From contig CAYXDO010000039.1 in NCBI GenBank assembly GCA_964463485.1, positions 1 to 64,000 on the forward strand: a DNA stretch of 64,000 nucleotides, in the 5' to 3' direction. The notes below the pieces were generated by a model. That model was not told where the DNA came from. It did no database searches and saw only the letters and a list, made by a program, of their open reading frames with translations. Within the stretch, counting starts at the first letter, position 1. Each line of letters begins with the position of its first letter. The DNA comes from CAYXDO01 sp964463485 (lineage in GTDB: Bacteria; Myxococcota; Kuafuiibacteriia; Kuafuiibacteriales; Kuafuiibacteriaceae). Both the position numbers and the translations under genes were made by a program. This document shows positions 1-8,499 of this stretch, piece after piece.

Positions 1-1644
1 ACCTCGGGGCCGCGTTCACGTCGATCACTCTGAGCGTGAAGGACTGTGCGTCGGTCAGACCTGTCGAATCGGTTACGACCACCGTTATCAGCTGTGGGCC
101 CACTACGGCGTTGGACGTTTGAAGGCTCAGGTGGCCGGCCGCGTCGATCGTGCCCGGCGGGGCCACTGGCAGCGAGTAGGTGAGGGTCTCGTTGGGATCC
201 GAGTCCGTCGCGGTGACGGCGTACGCGAACAAGACGCCCTCCAGCACGGAGGTCGGCGGCGGCGCCGAGGTGATGGTCGGCGCGTCCTCGGCCTCTCGTA
301 CGAGGATTTGAACCGTCTGCTCGGCCGAAACACCTGATGGGCCCGATGGGTCTCGCGCCACGAAGCTGAGTTGGTCGTTTCCAAAGAACTCGTCCGCGGG
401 CCGATAGACGAGGGTAGGCGGCAACCCAGTCAGCGAACCGAAGGGCGCAGGCGTGGCCGGCCCGACCGAAACTGGGATCAACGTGCCGTGCTGCGGCGGG
501 CTCGTGACATCGAAGAGTATGGGGTCTCCGTTCAGATCGATCGCGGGCAGCGTAAAGGCGACAGGGTGGTCTTCTTCCGTCGTCAGCGCGAAGCTCGAGG
601 CGATCGGCGGGGAAGGCGGGAACTCTTGCCCTCGAGCCAGATCTTCGTCGACCCGAGAGTCTCCGTCGTCGTCGAGGAGGTTCGCGAGCTCCTCGTCGAC
701 CTCGCCGTCGCAGTCGTCGTCCTTCAAGTCACCGGCGGTGCCGGGCTCGGGCGTGCAAGTCAGTCCGAGACGATTCAGGCGCCACTCGATGGCGGTCGCG
801 TGGGCGCTGTGGTCTCCGTACCCGATCGAGACTCCGCCGAGGCGCGCGCGAGGATTCAGGGTGTCGACGCGGTGAAGACCGAGCGGCAACCGAGAGGCCG
901 GAGATGGGTTCGGGAACCCATAGCGACGCGACCGGAGACCCATTCAGCAGCACCGAACCCACGCTCGCCGACGGCGCGAAGATGCACGTCGTCGAAATCA
1001 ACCGAGGGGAGAATGGAGCGATTCGGCGTGAACTCGGTGAAGCCAAAGACGCTCGTCGCGAGCTGCTCGAGCGGGGGCACGACCGCGAGGATCGCTTGGC
1101 CCGAGAGCTTGGCTGAGTATACCGTCGCGTACGACACGAGCAGCGGGGAGCTCGCGGTTATCGAATGAGGACTGCTGTCCGAGGCCGAGATCAGGAAGTC
1201 GGCGAAGTCGGTCGCGTTCAGGAGCGCGTAGACCGCGCCGTCGATGCGGACCTCGGTGCCGTCGTAGGCGGCGACGAAGCGGACTCGCTCCTCGGTTCGA
1301 CGGGCCGGTTTACGAACGAGGTAGCTCCGACCCAACTTATCGGCGCTCGGGATTTGCTCGAAGAGGGCGTCCTTGATCTCCGTGTCGAAGATGTTGTTCC
1401 CGGCGAACACGGCGACCGGCTTGGTGGACGTGACTCTCGTGCCGCTATAGGAGACGGCCTCGATCCCCGAGACGTTGGCCAGCAAGATCGCTCGAAACTG
1501 CTGGAGCGTGGTCGTGTACGGCTGACCCGCCACGAGCACGGGGCCGTCTTCGACGCGCACGCCGAAGTATGCCTGAGCTCCGAAGGGCCGGCGGAATTCC
1601 GCCGAGCGAGCCCGCTTTCGACTGCTGAGCACCTGCGAACTCAT
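1..1644 (-). pseudogene. IgGFc-binding-type surface protein with Ig/cadherin-like repeats, frameshifted, 3' end outside window
   Basis: The gene starts at the ATG at 1644 and reads leftwards. The first segment (1644 to about 980) looks like the N-terminal domain of bacterial IgGFc-binding-type proteins, with stretches such as FVAAYDGTEVRI and LLVSYATVYSAKLSGQ. Around 975-985 the homologous reading moves to the next frame (APSASVGSVLLNGSPVAS). Around 880-915 it moves again, to a frame reading GGVSIGYGDHSAHATAIEWR. From there it stays open to base 1, through an acidic stretch (DDDCDGEVDEE) and two cadherin/putative-Ig-like repeats containing VYRPADEFFGNDQLSFVARD and DSDPNETLTYSLPVAPPG. The product should be secreted or surface-exposed, but no clear signal peptide is visible after the chosen start. 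Each shift is equivalent to one extra base. It is either a decayed gene or carries two sequencing or assembly errors. Confidence 0.72.
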
Positions 1645-1652
1645 GCCATTGC

Positions 1653-1776
1653 GACTCCTCCGAACTCCTGAAATAGCACGTTTTCGTGAATACCGAAGTC
1701 GCCGGACCCCTACCGACTCCCCCGAACTCAAGAAATGGCGCGTTTTCGTGAATACCGAAGTCGCTGGACCCCTACC
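1653..1776. repeat. 62-bp tandem repeat, two copies
   Basis: Bases 1653-1714 and 1715-1776 are two head-to-tail copies of a 62-base unit differing at about eight positions. Both contain TTTTCGTGAATACCGAAGTC. The array ends nine bases before the ATG at 1644, so it is the leader of the minus-strand surface-protein gene, and it lies just downstream of the lipoprotein gene ending at 1784. On the minus strand the left copy carries the near-palindrome CACGAAAACGTG. It is followed by a short C/T-rich run (CCTACCCCTATTGT). It may be a duplicated control region or a dispersed intergenic repeat; the function is unknown. Confidence 0.8.
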
Positions 1777-1783
1777 CCTACCC

Positions 1784-2971
1784 CTATTGTCGGGGGGGAC
1801 TCCGCGGAGATATCGAGGACGTGATCGCGAAATCCCAGGAGACTGAGCCCGTGCGCGAGTCAAGGCCGATGATTCTATCGATGTCGGCCAAGGCGATGTT
1901 TGCCGACGCCGGAAAGCCAATCCACCCGAAGCGGGGACCAATCGGAGGTGCAGGAATCCGCCAAGACTGCGATGGCATGGTACCAAGTCCCGCGACAAAA
2001 CGGGAATCGCCGCTGAGTTCCCTGAACGCGCCATAGACCATCATGCTGGGCGCGCACAGCATCACGCCCTCGTCGCGATGTTTGCCCAACGTCGAGTCGA
2101 GTTCTTCACCAGAGAACGCATTGAGCCGAACAAGTTCTACAACGGGTTGCTCTTCGGGCCCGTCGCGAGTTCGGGAACCGAGCACCCAAAGAGAGCCTGC
2201 ACACGCGATCAACTTCAGGAATGCGATCTCGAGGGGCTTTCTCCAGAGTTGCGTGCCGGTAGTGATATCAAATGCCGAGACCTGAGACGCTCCGGCCGAA
2301 CCTGACGAGCAGTACCCGATGCCGTACTCGACGACCTGGATGTTACAGAACGAAGGCAAGTGGCGGAGCACCGACCCGCGATGAAGCTCGAGGGTCGTCC
2401 ATTGCGTTTCGGTGGACACGACGACCTCATCTTCGAGCCCTCGAAAGAAGTGCGGTGTTCCCGAATCTCCTGAATAATCACCCAAATCGAAGGCCCAGTA
2501 GACTTCACCACTTTGCAAATCAAAGGCTTGGATGGTTTCACCTTCAAGAGTTACTGCAGCGTGCCCAGATACAAGAATATCGTAGACCCCCGTAAGCAGT
2601 GTCTGGCGAGACCACCGTGGGACACCGGAGCGCACGTCTATCCCGACTATTCGTGGGGCGCGGCCTTTGAGCAGCAGAGTAGGGAAAACTCCGCCGAGCA
2701 GCTCTGGAAAATCGCAGGGAAACTCGTCGAAAATACCAATCAGAGAGCGGCGGGGTCCGATAGGTGTTCCGTTGGAGTCGAGGACCACCAGGTTTCCGAA
2801 ATCGTCTAGAATCGCCGCCATCCCACCACCCATGGGCCTCATTGCATAGGTTTTAGGCGCCTCAGTCCCGTGGACCGGATAGTGCGTTCCGCATTTTGGG
2901 TGCTGAACAGATCTACATCCTATGCCAGCAGCTGCGACAACCAGGAAAACACAGAGGGCCGGGATTTTCAT
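1784..2971 (-). CDS. Lipoprotein with PQQ-like beta-propeller
   Basis: A protein of 395 residues. It begins with a hydrophobic signal ending in a lipobox (AAAGIGC), so it is probably an exported lipoprotein. The body has repeated WD/PQQ-type blades: VVLDSNGTPIGP, IVGIDVRSGVPRWSRQ, IQAFDLQSGEVYWAFDLG, VSAFDITTGTQLWRKPLE and IIGLDSRTGSVSWDFAI. These match the pattern of PQQ-like outer-membrane-assembly or dehydrogenase-type propellers, where each blade has a GxxxW core. No catalytic motif is visible. It stands alone on the minus strand between a metallopeptidase-like remnant and the frameshifted surface-protein gene. The specific role is unknown; binding or scaffold function is a guess. Confidence 0.75.
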   Translation of the reverse strand: MKIPALCVFLVVAAAGIGCRSVQHPKCGTHYPVHGTEAPKTYAMRPMGGGMAAILDDFGNLVVLDSNGTPIGPRRSLIGIFDEFPCDFPELLGGVFPTLLLKGRAPRIVGIDVRSGVPRWSRQTLLTGVYDILVSGHAAVTLEGETIQAFDLQSGEVYWAFDLGDYSGDSGTPHFFRGLEDEVVVSTETQWTTLELHRGSVLRHLPSFCNIQVVEYGIGYCSSGSAGASQVSAFDITTGTQLWRKPLEIAFLKLIACAGSLWVLGSRTRDGPEEQPVVELVRLNAFSGEELDSTLGKHRDEGVMLCAPSMMVYGAFRELSGDSRFVAGLGTMPSQSWRIPAPPIGPRFGWIGFPASANIALADIDRIIGLDSRTGSVSWDFAITSSISPRSPPRQ

Positions 2972-3027
2972 CGGACTCTCTCCATCTGCGCAACCTGCGT
3001 GCGAGCACGCTGGTGGAAATCATCGCG

Positions 3028-3228
3028 TCACGAGCCAAGGGGGTCTAGTCCCCTGAGTTCTGCATCTGCCTGAAAGTGCCAGGAGCTATCAAGGACGAAT
3101 TTGTCGCCATTGATAATCGCACCCATAAGGTGGTGCGGTTCGATTGCCTCGTTTGTGTAGTCATTCACATGGTTGGACGGGCCGGGATATGCCAGGTGCA
3201 TCGACTCATGAATCCACAATCCCAGCAT
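3028..3228 (-). pseudogene. Remnant of a metallopeptidase-like protein (HESMH motif)
   Basis: A short frame of 66 codons from an ATG; the frame is open only about 57 bases further upstream before a stop. The peptide has WIHESMHLAYPG, a good HExxH zinc-peptidase motif, followed by an ordinary-looking C-terminus (GDKFVLDSSWHFQADAELRG). A HExxH so close to the N-terminus, with no room for the rest of a catalytic domain before the neighbouring phosphatase gene at 3291, suggests the 3' end of a larger gene whose front has been lost. A genuine small protein cannot be ruled out. The exact peptidase family cannot be told. Confidence 0.5.
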
Positions 3229-3290
3229 CGTTGCCCACCGGGAGTTCCTAAAAGCGGATGACTGAAGCCCTTTTCAGCGACCCGTTAGGC

Positions 3291-4208
3291 TCAACCGAGA
3301 CCCACTCGAAGCTCCTCCAAAAGCCCGTACCGAACTCCTCGGTGGGTCACGCACATCTCCTTGGCGCCGTAGCGTTCGAGCGTCGCCAGGGTGATCGCGG
3401 CGCCGGCGACGATCACGTCGGCGCGCATTTGCGGCAGGGTCGTGCCGAAAATTCGGTCTGCCGTCTTGATCCTCGAGAGTCGGGCGAGCTCGGACTCGAC
3501 GTCGGCTCTCGACAGCGTCTCGGCAGCCGCCACGCGGATCACTTCGTCCACGTCAGGGATCCGACGAACCAGACCGAACAGCGAGATGATCGTGCCGGAG
3601 ACGCCTACCAGAAGCGCCTCGGGCTCGGCGTCCGGAGCGTCCCGAAGGGCCTCCCGGGCGTGTTGGAGCAGGTTGGCCACCTCGAGGTCGCTCGGCGGGT
3701 CTCGTTGCACGTAGCGCTCGGTGAGACGCACGGAGCCCATCTCGATCGAGACGCGACCCGAGATGTGGGCGCCCTCGCCGGTGACGACCTCCGTGCTGCG
3801 GCCTCCGAGGTCGAACACAGTCACCGGTCCTGGCCCGAACTGTCCCGACGGAGCTCGGAAGGTGAGCTCGGCCTCCCGGAGCCCGTCGATGATCTCGACC
3901 TCGATACCCGTCGCACCTTTTACTCGCTCTAAGAACATCGGTGCGTTTGCGGCGCCCCTCAAACCCGCCGTCCCGACACAAGCGATCTTCGTCGCCCGGT
4001 GCGCAGCTGCATCCCTCGCGAGCTCGATCAGCGCCGAGAGCGTGCGATCCATGGCGGCCTCGAGGAGAAAGCCATTCTTGTCGAGGCCCTCGCCGATGCG
4101 CGTGATCGCTTGGCGTTCGTGCAGCACGTCGAGCCCTTCCTTCGAAAGGCGCGCGACAGTGAGCTTGAGCGAGTTGGATCCGAGGTCGAGCGCGGCGACG
4201 ATGGTCAT
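3291..4208 (-). CDS. Ppx/GppA-family phosphatase
   Basis: A protein of 305 residues of the exopolyphosphatase/guanosine-pentaphosphate phosphohydrolase family (actin-like ATPase fold). The phosphate-1 loop ALDLGSNSLKL sits at the N-terminus and the phosphate-2 loop appears as VFDLGGRSTEVV near residue 130 (usual form DLGGGSTE). ERYVQRDPPS and VSGTIISL fit the second lobe. The start is the ATG at 4208, whose first base is the last base of the pal stop (TGATG), so it is probably translationally coupled to pal; upstream in-frame codons inside pal give Arg/Pro-rich nonsense. It lacks the C-terminal HD domain of long E. coli Ppx/GppA. Whether it acts on polyphosphate or pppGpp is undetermined. Confidence 0.9.
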   Translation of the reverse strand: MTIVAALDLGSNSLKLTVARLSKEGLDVLHERQAITRIGEGLDKNGFLLEAAMDRTLSALIELARDAAAHRATKIACVGTAGLRGAANAPMFLERVKGATGIEVEIIDGLREAELTFRAPSGQFGPGPVTVFDLGGRSTEVVTGEGAHISGRVSIEMGSVRLTERYVQRDPPSDLEVANLLQHAREALRDAPDAEPEALLVGVSGTIISLFGLVRRIPDVDEVIRVAAAETLSRADVESELARLSRIKTADRIFGTTLPQMRADVIVAGAAITLATLERYGAKEMCVTHRGVRYGLLEELRVGLG

Positions 4209-4963
4209 CAGAGCTTCTTGATTTCGGCCCGCCGGTTGCGTTGGTGGGCCTCTTCGGTGAGGTCGAGGTCGGCGGGTCGCTCCTCGCCGTACGAGATCAC
4301 TTCGAGCTGCTTGCTGTCGACGCCGAGGTCGACGAGGTATTTGCGAACGGAATACGCACGCCGCTCCCCGAGGTGGAGGTTGTATTCCGTCGAGCCCCTC
4401 GAGTCGCAATGACCTTCGACCTCGATGCGAAGGCCGCCGTCGCTCCTCAAGAGTTGGGAGATCTTGGCCAGCATGGGTTTGCTGTCTTCACGAATGGTGG
4501 CTTCGTTGTAGTCGAAGTAGACGACGGCCTTCTCGATCCCGGGGAAGCCGATCGTCCCGCCGACGGGGTTGGTGTCGGCGGGTACGCGATCGAGATCGTC
4601 CTCATTCGTCTCCTTCGTCTGCTTCGGTTTTTCGGCGACCTTGAACTTCTCTTCGCAGCCCGGCGGCGAGGCCTGCTTGGCTTGGTCGACGAGCCTCTCG
4701 ATCTCCTTCACTATGTTGGCGACCTGGTCGTATTTCTTCTGTTTGTTGAGGACCGTCGCTTCGACGTATTTGAGCTCTGCAGCGAGCACGAGCTCATTGG
4801 CGCACGTCGCCGCGCGGTGCGCGCGTGCTTCTTCGAGCGCTTTTTTGGCGGCGGCCAGATCGGCCGTCGCGCTCTCTTGGGAAGCGGAGTGTGCACACGC
4901 CGCAAGAGCGACGAGCGCCAAAGCCCCGACGCGTCTGCAGAGTCCCTTGTTTGCTCGGTTCAT
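4208..4963 (-). CDS. pal: Peptidoglycan-associated lipoprotein Pal
   Basis: A protein of 251 residues. The signal peptide ends in a lipobox (LVALAAC), then comes an Ala/Lys/Glu-rich helical region of about 90 residues that resembles a periplasmic spacer, and finally a C-terminal OmpA-like domain. The latter holds VVYFDYNEATIREDSKP, IEVEGHCDSRGSTEYN and LGERRAYSVRKYLVDLG, the peptidoglycan-binding signature. Pal ties the outer membrane to peptidoglycan and binds TolB. It follows tolB with three bases between and overlaps the phosphatase gene by one. At 251 residues it is longer than E. coli Pal (about 170), because of the helical insert. Confidence 0.95.
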   Translation of the reverse strand: MNRANKGLCRRVGALALVALAACAHSASQESATADLAAAKKALEEARAHRAATCANELVLAAELKYVEATVLNKQKKYDQVANIVKEIERLVDQAKQASPPGCEEKFKVAEKPKQTKETNEDDLDRVPADTNPVGGTIGFPGIEKAVVYFDYNEATIREDSKPMLAKISQLLRSDGGLRIEVEGHCDSRGSTEYNLHLGERRAYSVRKYLVDLGVDSKQLEVISYGEERPADLDLTEEAHQRNRRAEIKKL

Positions 4964-4966
4964 GGA

Positions 4967-6301
4967 TCACTCCTTGACGTACGGCGACCACGCGGGCGTG
5001 GCGTAACCACCGTTTTTCATGATGCGTCGTTGGCGCGATCCGTCGAACGCCATGATCCATAGCTGCTGGCGCCCTTCGCGGGTCGAAGTGAACGCGAGGT
5101 GGTTGCCGTCGGGCGACCAAGAAGGTTCCTCGTTGTTGCCCTCGTCTTGGGTGAGTCGTTTGATCTCGCTGGTGTCGACGTTGACCGTGAAGATGTCGAA
5201 CTTGTTGCGCTCGTCGCGGGCGGTGAAGGCGATGAGGTGGAGGTCGGGGTTTGGGTTCCAGTCCGGCGTCTGATTGTAGTTGCCGCGGAGAGTCACTCGC
5301 TTGGCCTCACCGGAGCCGTCCGCGTTCATGATCCAAATGTGCGGGTCGCCGCGTCGAGCGCTCACGAAGGCGATCTGTTTTCCGTCCGGAGACCACGTCG
5401 GAGAGCTGTCGATGGCCCATTCGTTGGTGAGCCGCTGCAGCCCCGTTCCGTCGATGCTGGCCACGTAGATTTCGCTGTTGCCGTCGCGGCTCAGCGTGAG
5501 CGCGACCCGACGGCCGTCTGGTGAAACGGCCGCGCCGGTGTTCAACCCGCGCTCGGCGATGAGCTGCTTCGGCCGGACATCTCCGCCCAATCCGATCGAA
5601 AACAGGTTTGGGTTGTGGCGAATGTATGAGGTGAAAAGGATTGACTGTCCGTCGCGAGCCCACGCGGGCAGGAGGTTGATCGAACCGTTGTTCGTGACGA
5701 GCTCCGGATTCGTTCCGTCGAAGTCGACCATCACGATCTCGGTGCTGCCTCGTTTGGTCTTTTTCGTGGCGGCGATCCGCGTGGAGAAGACGCCGCGGGT
5801 TCCGGTGAGGAGCTCGACCACGTCGTCAGCGAAGCGGTGAGCAAAACGACGCGACTCCCCGATGGCGCCTCCGTAGGTCCTCTTGAGCTGCTCGCGGCCG
5901 GAAAGGACGTCGTGAAGACGAAAGTCTGCGACGAGCTTCCCGTCGACGACCGCGACCTGAGCTTTGACCAGCAGCTGAGCGTCGATGCTGGTCCAGTCGG
6001 AGAACTTGATCTGCGCGGCCCCGAGGCCCTCCTTGGTCGGATCGGCGAGGTAGCCTTTGGGCTCGAGCAGCTTGAAGAGCGGTGAGGCGTCGAAGTCCCA
6101 ACGCAGCGAGTCGGTGGCCCTCTTCGCGTCGTCCTTGGCTCCGCTCGCGTCGACGACGTCGGGGACGGCGATCGGGAGCGGGTTGAAGGTGGCTCCCCGA
6201 ATATCCACCGACATCGGCTTTTTTTCCTGAGCGAGCGCAGGCGCACCGCCCAGGAGGAGGATCACGCCCAAAACCGGGCGAACGATTGGTGAATCTCTCA
6301 T
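4967..6301 (-). CDS. tolB: Tol-Pal system protein TolB
   Basis: A protein of 444 residues with a cleavable signal (ending GAPALAQ) and the usual two domains: an N-terminal alpha/beta domain (about 25-180) and a six-bladed propeller (about 190-440). Blade motifs are very regular: LPAWARDGQSILFTSY, AAVSPDGRRVALTLSRDG, SPTWSPDGKQIAFVSARRG, TPDWNPNPDLHLIAFTARD and EPSWSPDGNHLAFTSTREG. TolB is the periplasmic partner of Pal and TolA and is needed for outer-membrane constriction. It lies between the TolA-like gene and pal, as in most proteobacterial clusters. A 157-base gap separates it from the TolA-like gene, so it may have an extra promoter. Confidence 0.95.
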   Translation of the reverse strand: MRDSPIVRPVLGVILLLGGAPALAQEKKPMSVDIRGATFNPLPIAVPDVVDASGAKDDAKRATDSLRWDFDASPLFKLLEPKGYLADPTKEGLGAAQIKFSDWTSIDAQLLVKAQVAVVDGKLVADFRLHDVLSGREQLKRTYGGAIGESRRFAHRFADDVVELLTGTRGVFSTRIAATKKTKRGSTEIVMVDFDGTNPELVTNNGSINLLPAWARDGQSILFTSYIRHNPNLFSIGLGGDVRPKQLIAERGLNTGAAVSPDGRRVALTLSRDGNSEIYVASIDGTGLQRLTNEWAIDSSPTWSPDGKQIAFVSARRGDPHIWIMNADGSGEAKRVTLRGNYNQTPDWNPNPDLHLIAFTARDERNKFDIFTVNVDTSEIKRLTQDEGNNEEPSWSPDGNHLAFTSTREGRQQLWIMAFDGSRQRRIMKNGGYATPAWSPYVKE

Positions 6302-6458
6302 GCGTTGGTCCCTGTCGAGGAAGCCCGAGGGGTACGTCTCACGGAGTGCGGGGTCAAGAACTGGGCTCCTCGCATGATCATGACGACAGACCCGCGCCGA
6401 GAATGCGTCCTCTTTTTCCGACGTGATCGCGCGAACGCACGATCGACGCGGGCGATCG

Positions 6459-7169
6459 CTAGGGGCTGAAGACGATCTCGACGCCGTCCTCGGCGACCTG
6501 CGCGGCGAGCTCCTTGGGCGGCGGCGGGAGCTGCAACGACTCGAGGATCTTCTCGAGCGCTCCCATGAACAGCGTGTTCGGGTGCTTCTGCGTGAACTTG
6601 AACTCGCTGATGGCGCCGCTCGGCGCGATGAAGAGCACGACCCGAGCCTTCAAGAGCGCACGTTGAGATTGCGGGATCGCTTCAGGCAGGACGTAGGCGC
6701 TTCGAATGGCCACGATCAGCGCTCGCTGATATCCGCTCGCAGCCTGGGCCGGATCGGTCGTGGTTCCCGCGGCATCCCCTTCCGGATCGCCTTCGTCGGT
6801 TTCCACCTTCGCGAGCGCGCGATCCATCGCTGATGGACGCGAGTCGAGGAGGCGACGCGCGGCGTCGGAGAGCTCCCGCTTCTCTTGGGACTTGTCGGGC
6901 TTCTTCTTCGGATCTTGCTTGGGGTCCTTGGGCGCCAAGGAGACGCCCTCGGGGGCGGGCGGCGGCGGCTCAGGCGCGGTCAACCGAGGCAAGAGCTCCG
7001 GATCGCGCTTCTTCCCCATCTTCACCAGCTGCACGGGCATGGACTCGATGAAATGCAGCGGCGCTGGCTGTTTACTTTGAGCCCAAACGATCGCGCCGCC
7101 GGCGACACCGTGCACCACGACGGACGCCACGACGGCCAAATAGAACCCCCGGCCTACGCCTTCGTTCAT
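6459..7169 (-). CDS. tolA: TolA-like/TonB C-terminal domain protein
   Basis: A protein of 236 residues. The ATG at 7169 is one base after the tolR stop; a TTG a few codons earlier would overlap tolR. A single N-terminal membrane helix (about 8-30, VVASVVVHGVAGGAIVWA) is followed by a Pro/Lys/Glu-rich extended region (PEPPPPAPEG, DPKKKPDKSQEK) and a C-terminal domain of TonB/TolA type (residues about 150-236) with RALIVAIRSAY and LKARVVLFIAPSGAISEFKF. It would span the periplasm, linking the TolQR motor to TolB-Pal. Assignment as TolA rests on position and architecture, since TolA sequences diverge strongly. Confidence 0.82.
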   Translation of the reverse strand: MNEGVGRGFYLAVVASVVVHGVAGGAIVWAQSKQPAPLHFIESMPVQLVKMGKKRDPELLPRLTAPEPPPPAPEGVSLAPKDPKQDPKKKPDKSQEKRELSDAARRLLDSRPSAMDRALAKVETDEGDPEGDAAGTTTDPAQAASGYQRALIVAIRSAYVLPEAIPQSQRALLKARVVLFIAPSGAISEFKFTQKHPNTLFMGALEKILESLQLPPPPKELAAQVAEDGVEIVFSP

Positions 7170-7170
7170 G

Positions 7171-7608
7171 TCACTTCGTTCCAACGCTCGACGGATCGAG
7201 CGGGTCTGTCACCATTCCGAGGTTCTCGACCCCGGCCTCTTTGAGCTTGACCATCACGTCCACCACGAAGCCGTAGTCTAGACCTCGATCGGCGTGAAGG
7301 AACAGCTCACGCTCCTTGCGAAGCTTCTCGTTGTTGCGGAGCTTCTCGACGAGCTGGTCGAGCGGGATCGCATTGTCCGCGTTGGATCCGACGTAGATCT
7401 TCTTCTCCTTGGTGATCGTGAGGACGAGCTTCTCCTCGTTGCCCTCGAGGGGCTGCGCGTTGGTCTTGGGGAGATCGACGTCGACGCCTTGAGAAATGAG
7501 CGGCGCGGTCACCATGAAAATGATCAGCAGCACCAGCATCACGTCGACGAGCGGCGTGACGTTGATGTCGCTGACCGGACCCCCGCGGCCTCCAGAGGAC
7601 ATCGCCAT
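7171..7608 (-). CDS. tolR: TolR/ExbD biopolymer transport protein
   Basis: A protein of 145 residues of the ExbD/TolR family: a Gly-rich start, the hallmark INVTPLVDVMLVLLIIFMV transmembrane helix with the essential Asp (residue about 20), then a periplasmic domain ending in VMVKLKEAGVENLGMVTDP. With TolQ it forms the proton-driven motor of the Tol system in the inner membrane. It is 15 bases downstream of tolQ and one base upstream of the TolA-like gene, so the three are surely one transcription unit. Length and motifs are ordinary for the family. Confidence 0.95.
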   Translation of the reverse strand: MAMSSGGRGGPVSDINVTPLVDVMLVLLIIFMVTAPLISQGVDVDLPKTNAQPLEGNEEKLVLTITKEKKIYVGSNADNAIPLDQLVEKLRNNEKLRKERELFLHADRGLDYGFVVDVMVKLKEAGVENLGMVTDPLDPSSVGTK

Positions 7609-7623
7609 GACGAAGCTCCGATC

Positions 7624-8343
7624 CTACCGGAAGTAGTGACGCTTCACGATGTTCAGGAAGTCCGAGCTGAAGCTGTCCATCTCGGATTCGATCACCTTGA
7701 CGCGTGAGAGGAAGAAGTTGAAGGCCATGACCGCCGGGATAGCGGCGAGGAGGCCCACGGCCGTAGCAATCAGGGCCTCGGCGATGCCCGGAGCCACGGT
7801 GGCGAGGTTGGCGGAGCCGTGTTTTCCAATGTCGTGGAAGGCGCGCATGATGCCCCAGACCGTTCCGAACAGCCCGACGAACGGGGCGGTCGAGCCCACG
7901 GTGGCCAGGAACGAGCTCAGGCTCTCGAGCTTGGTGGACTCGGAGATCTGCGTTCGACGGAGCGCACGCTCGACGTTTTCGATGCCGCCGCCAAGCATCG
8001 TGTCCTCGGCCTGCTTTCGAAGCCGCGCGAGCTCGATGTAGCCAGCGCGAAACACCATCGAAACGGGAGAACGCTGAAACGCTTCGGACTCTTGGAAGGC
8101 CGCGTCGAGCCGTTTGGCGGCCCAGAACTTTTCGAGAAAATCTCGAGACTCCACCGTCGCCGCCCGAAGCTGGATCGCCTTGAAGATGATGATCGCCCAG
8201 CTCACGACGGAGGCGAGGACGAGGAAGCCGAGCGCGACCTCGCTGCCCGGCATCTTCACCAAGATCGCGTTGATCGTGGAAAAGAAGTCCCCACGGCCCT
8301 CTTGGGCGATGAGCGAGCCAACGACCCATACGTGAGGAGGCAT
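7624..8343 (-). CDS. tolQ: TolQ/ExbB proton channel protein
   Basis: A protein of 239 residues with three transmembrane helices: about 37-57 (VALGFLVLASVVSWAIIIFK), and two near the C-terminal half containing VGSTAPFVGLFGTVWGIM and GIAEALIATAVGLLAAIPAVM, the MotA/TolQ/ExbB signature. It is the stator subunit that conducts protons with TolR. It is the first gene of the tol-pal cluster; the 156 bases upstream, shared with a divergent lipoprotein gene, should hold the operon promoter, although I see no clear consensus. Adjacent tolR, tolB and pal favour TolQ over ExbB. Confidence 0.95.
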   Translation of the reverse strand: MPPHVWVVGSLIAQEGRGDFFSTINAILVKMPGSEVALGFLVLASVVSWAIIIFKAIQLRAATVESRDFLEKFWAAKRLDAAFQESEAFQRSPVSMVFRAGYIELARLRKQAEDTMLGGGIENVERALRRTQISESTKLESLSSFLATVGSTAPFVGLFGTVWGIMRAFHDIGKHGSANLATVAPGIAEALIATAVGLLAAIPAVMAFNFFLSRVKVIESEMDSFSSDFLNIVKRHYFR

Positions 8344-8499
8344 CGGTGTGGCGGGCTAACACGCGATGGCCGGCCTGACAATCCATCGCGTGGTTTCGCG
8401 GGTGCGACAGGGGATGGCGACGAGGTCATGGGACTCCGGCGTTCGTCGCGATCATTGGGAGGTTGCACGAACGGCGTGGCCGTTGCAGCTTCGCGCGAG

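Noticed and set aside
1165..1671. Plus-strand frame of 168 codons over the surface-protein gene
   Set aside because: Antisense to sequence with IgGFc-binding-type similarity; Arg/Asp/Val-rich with no motif.
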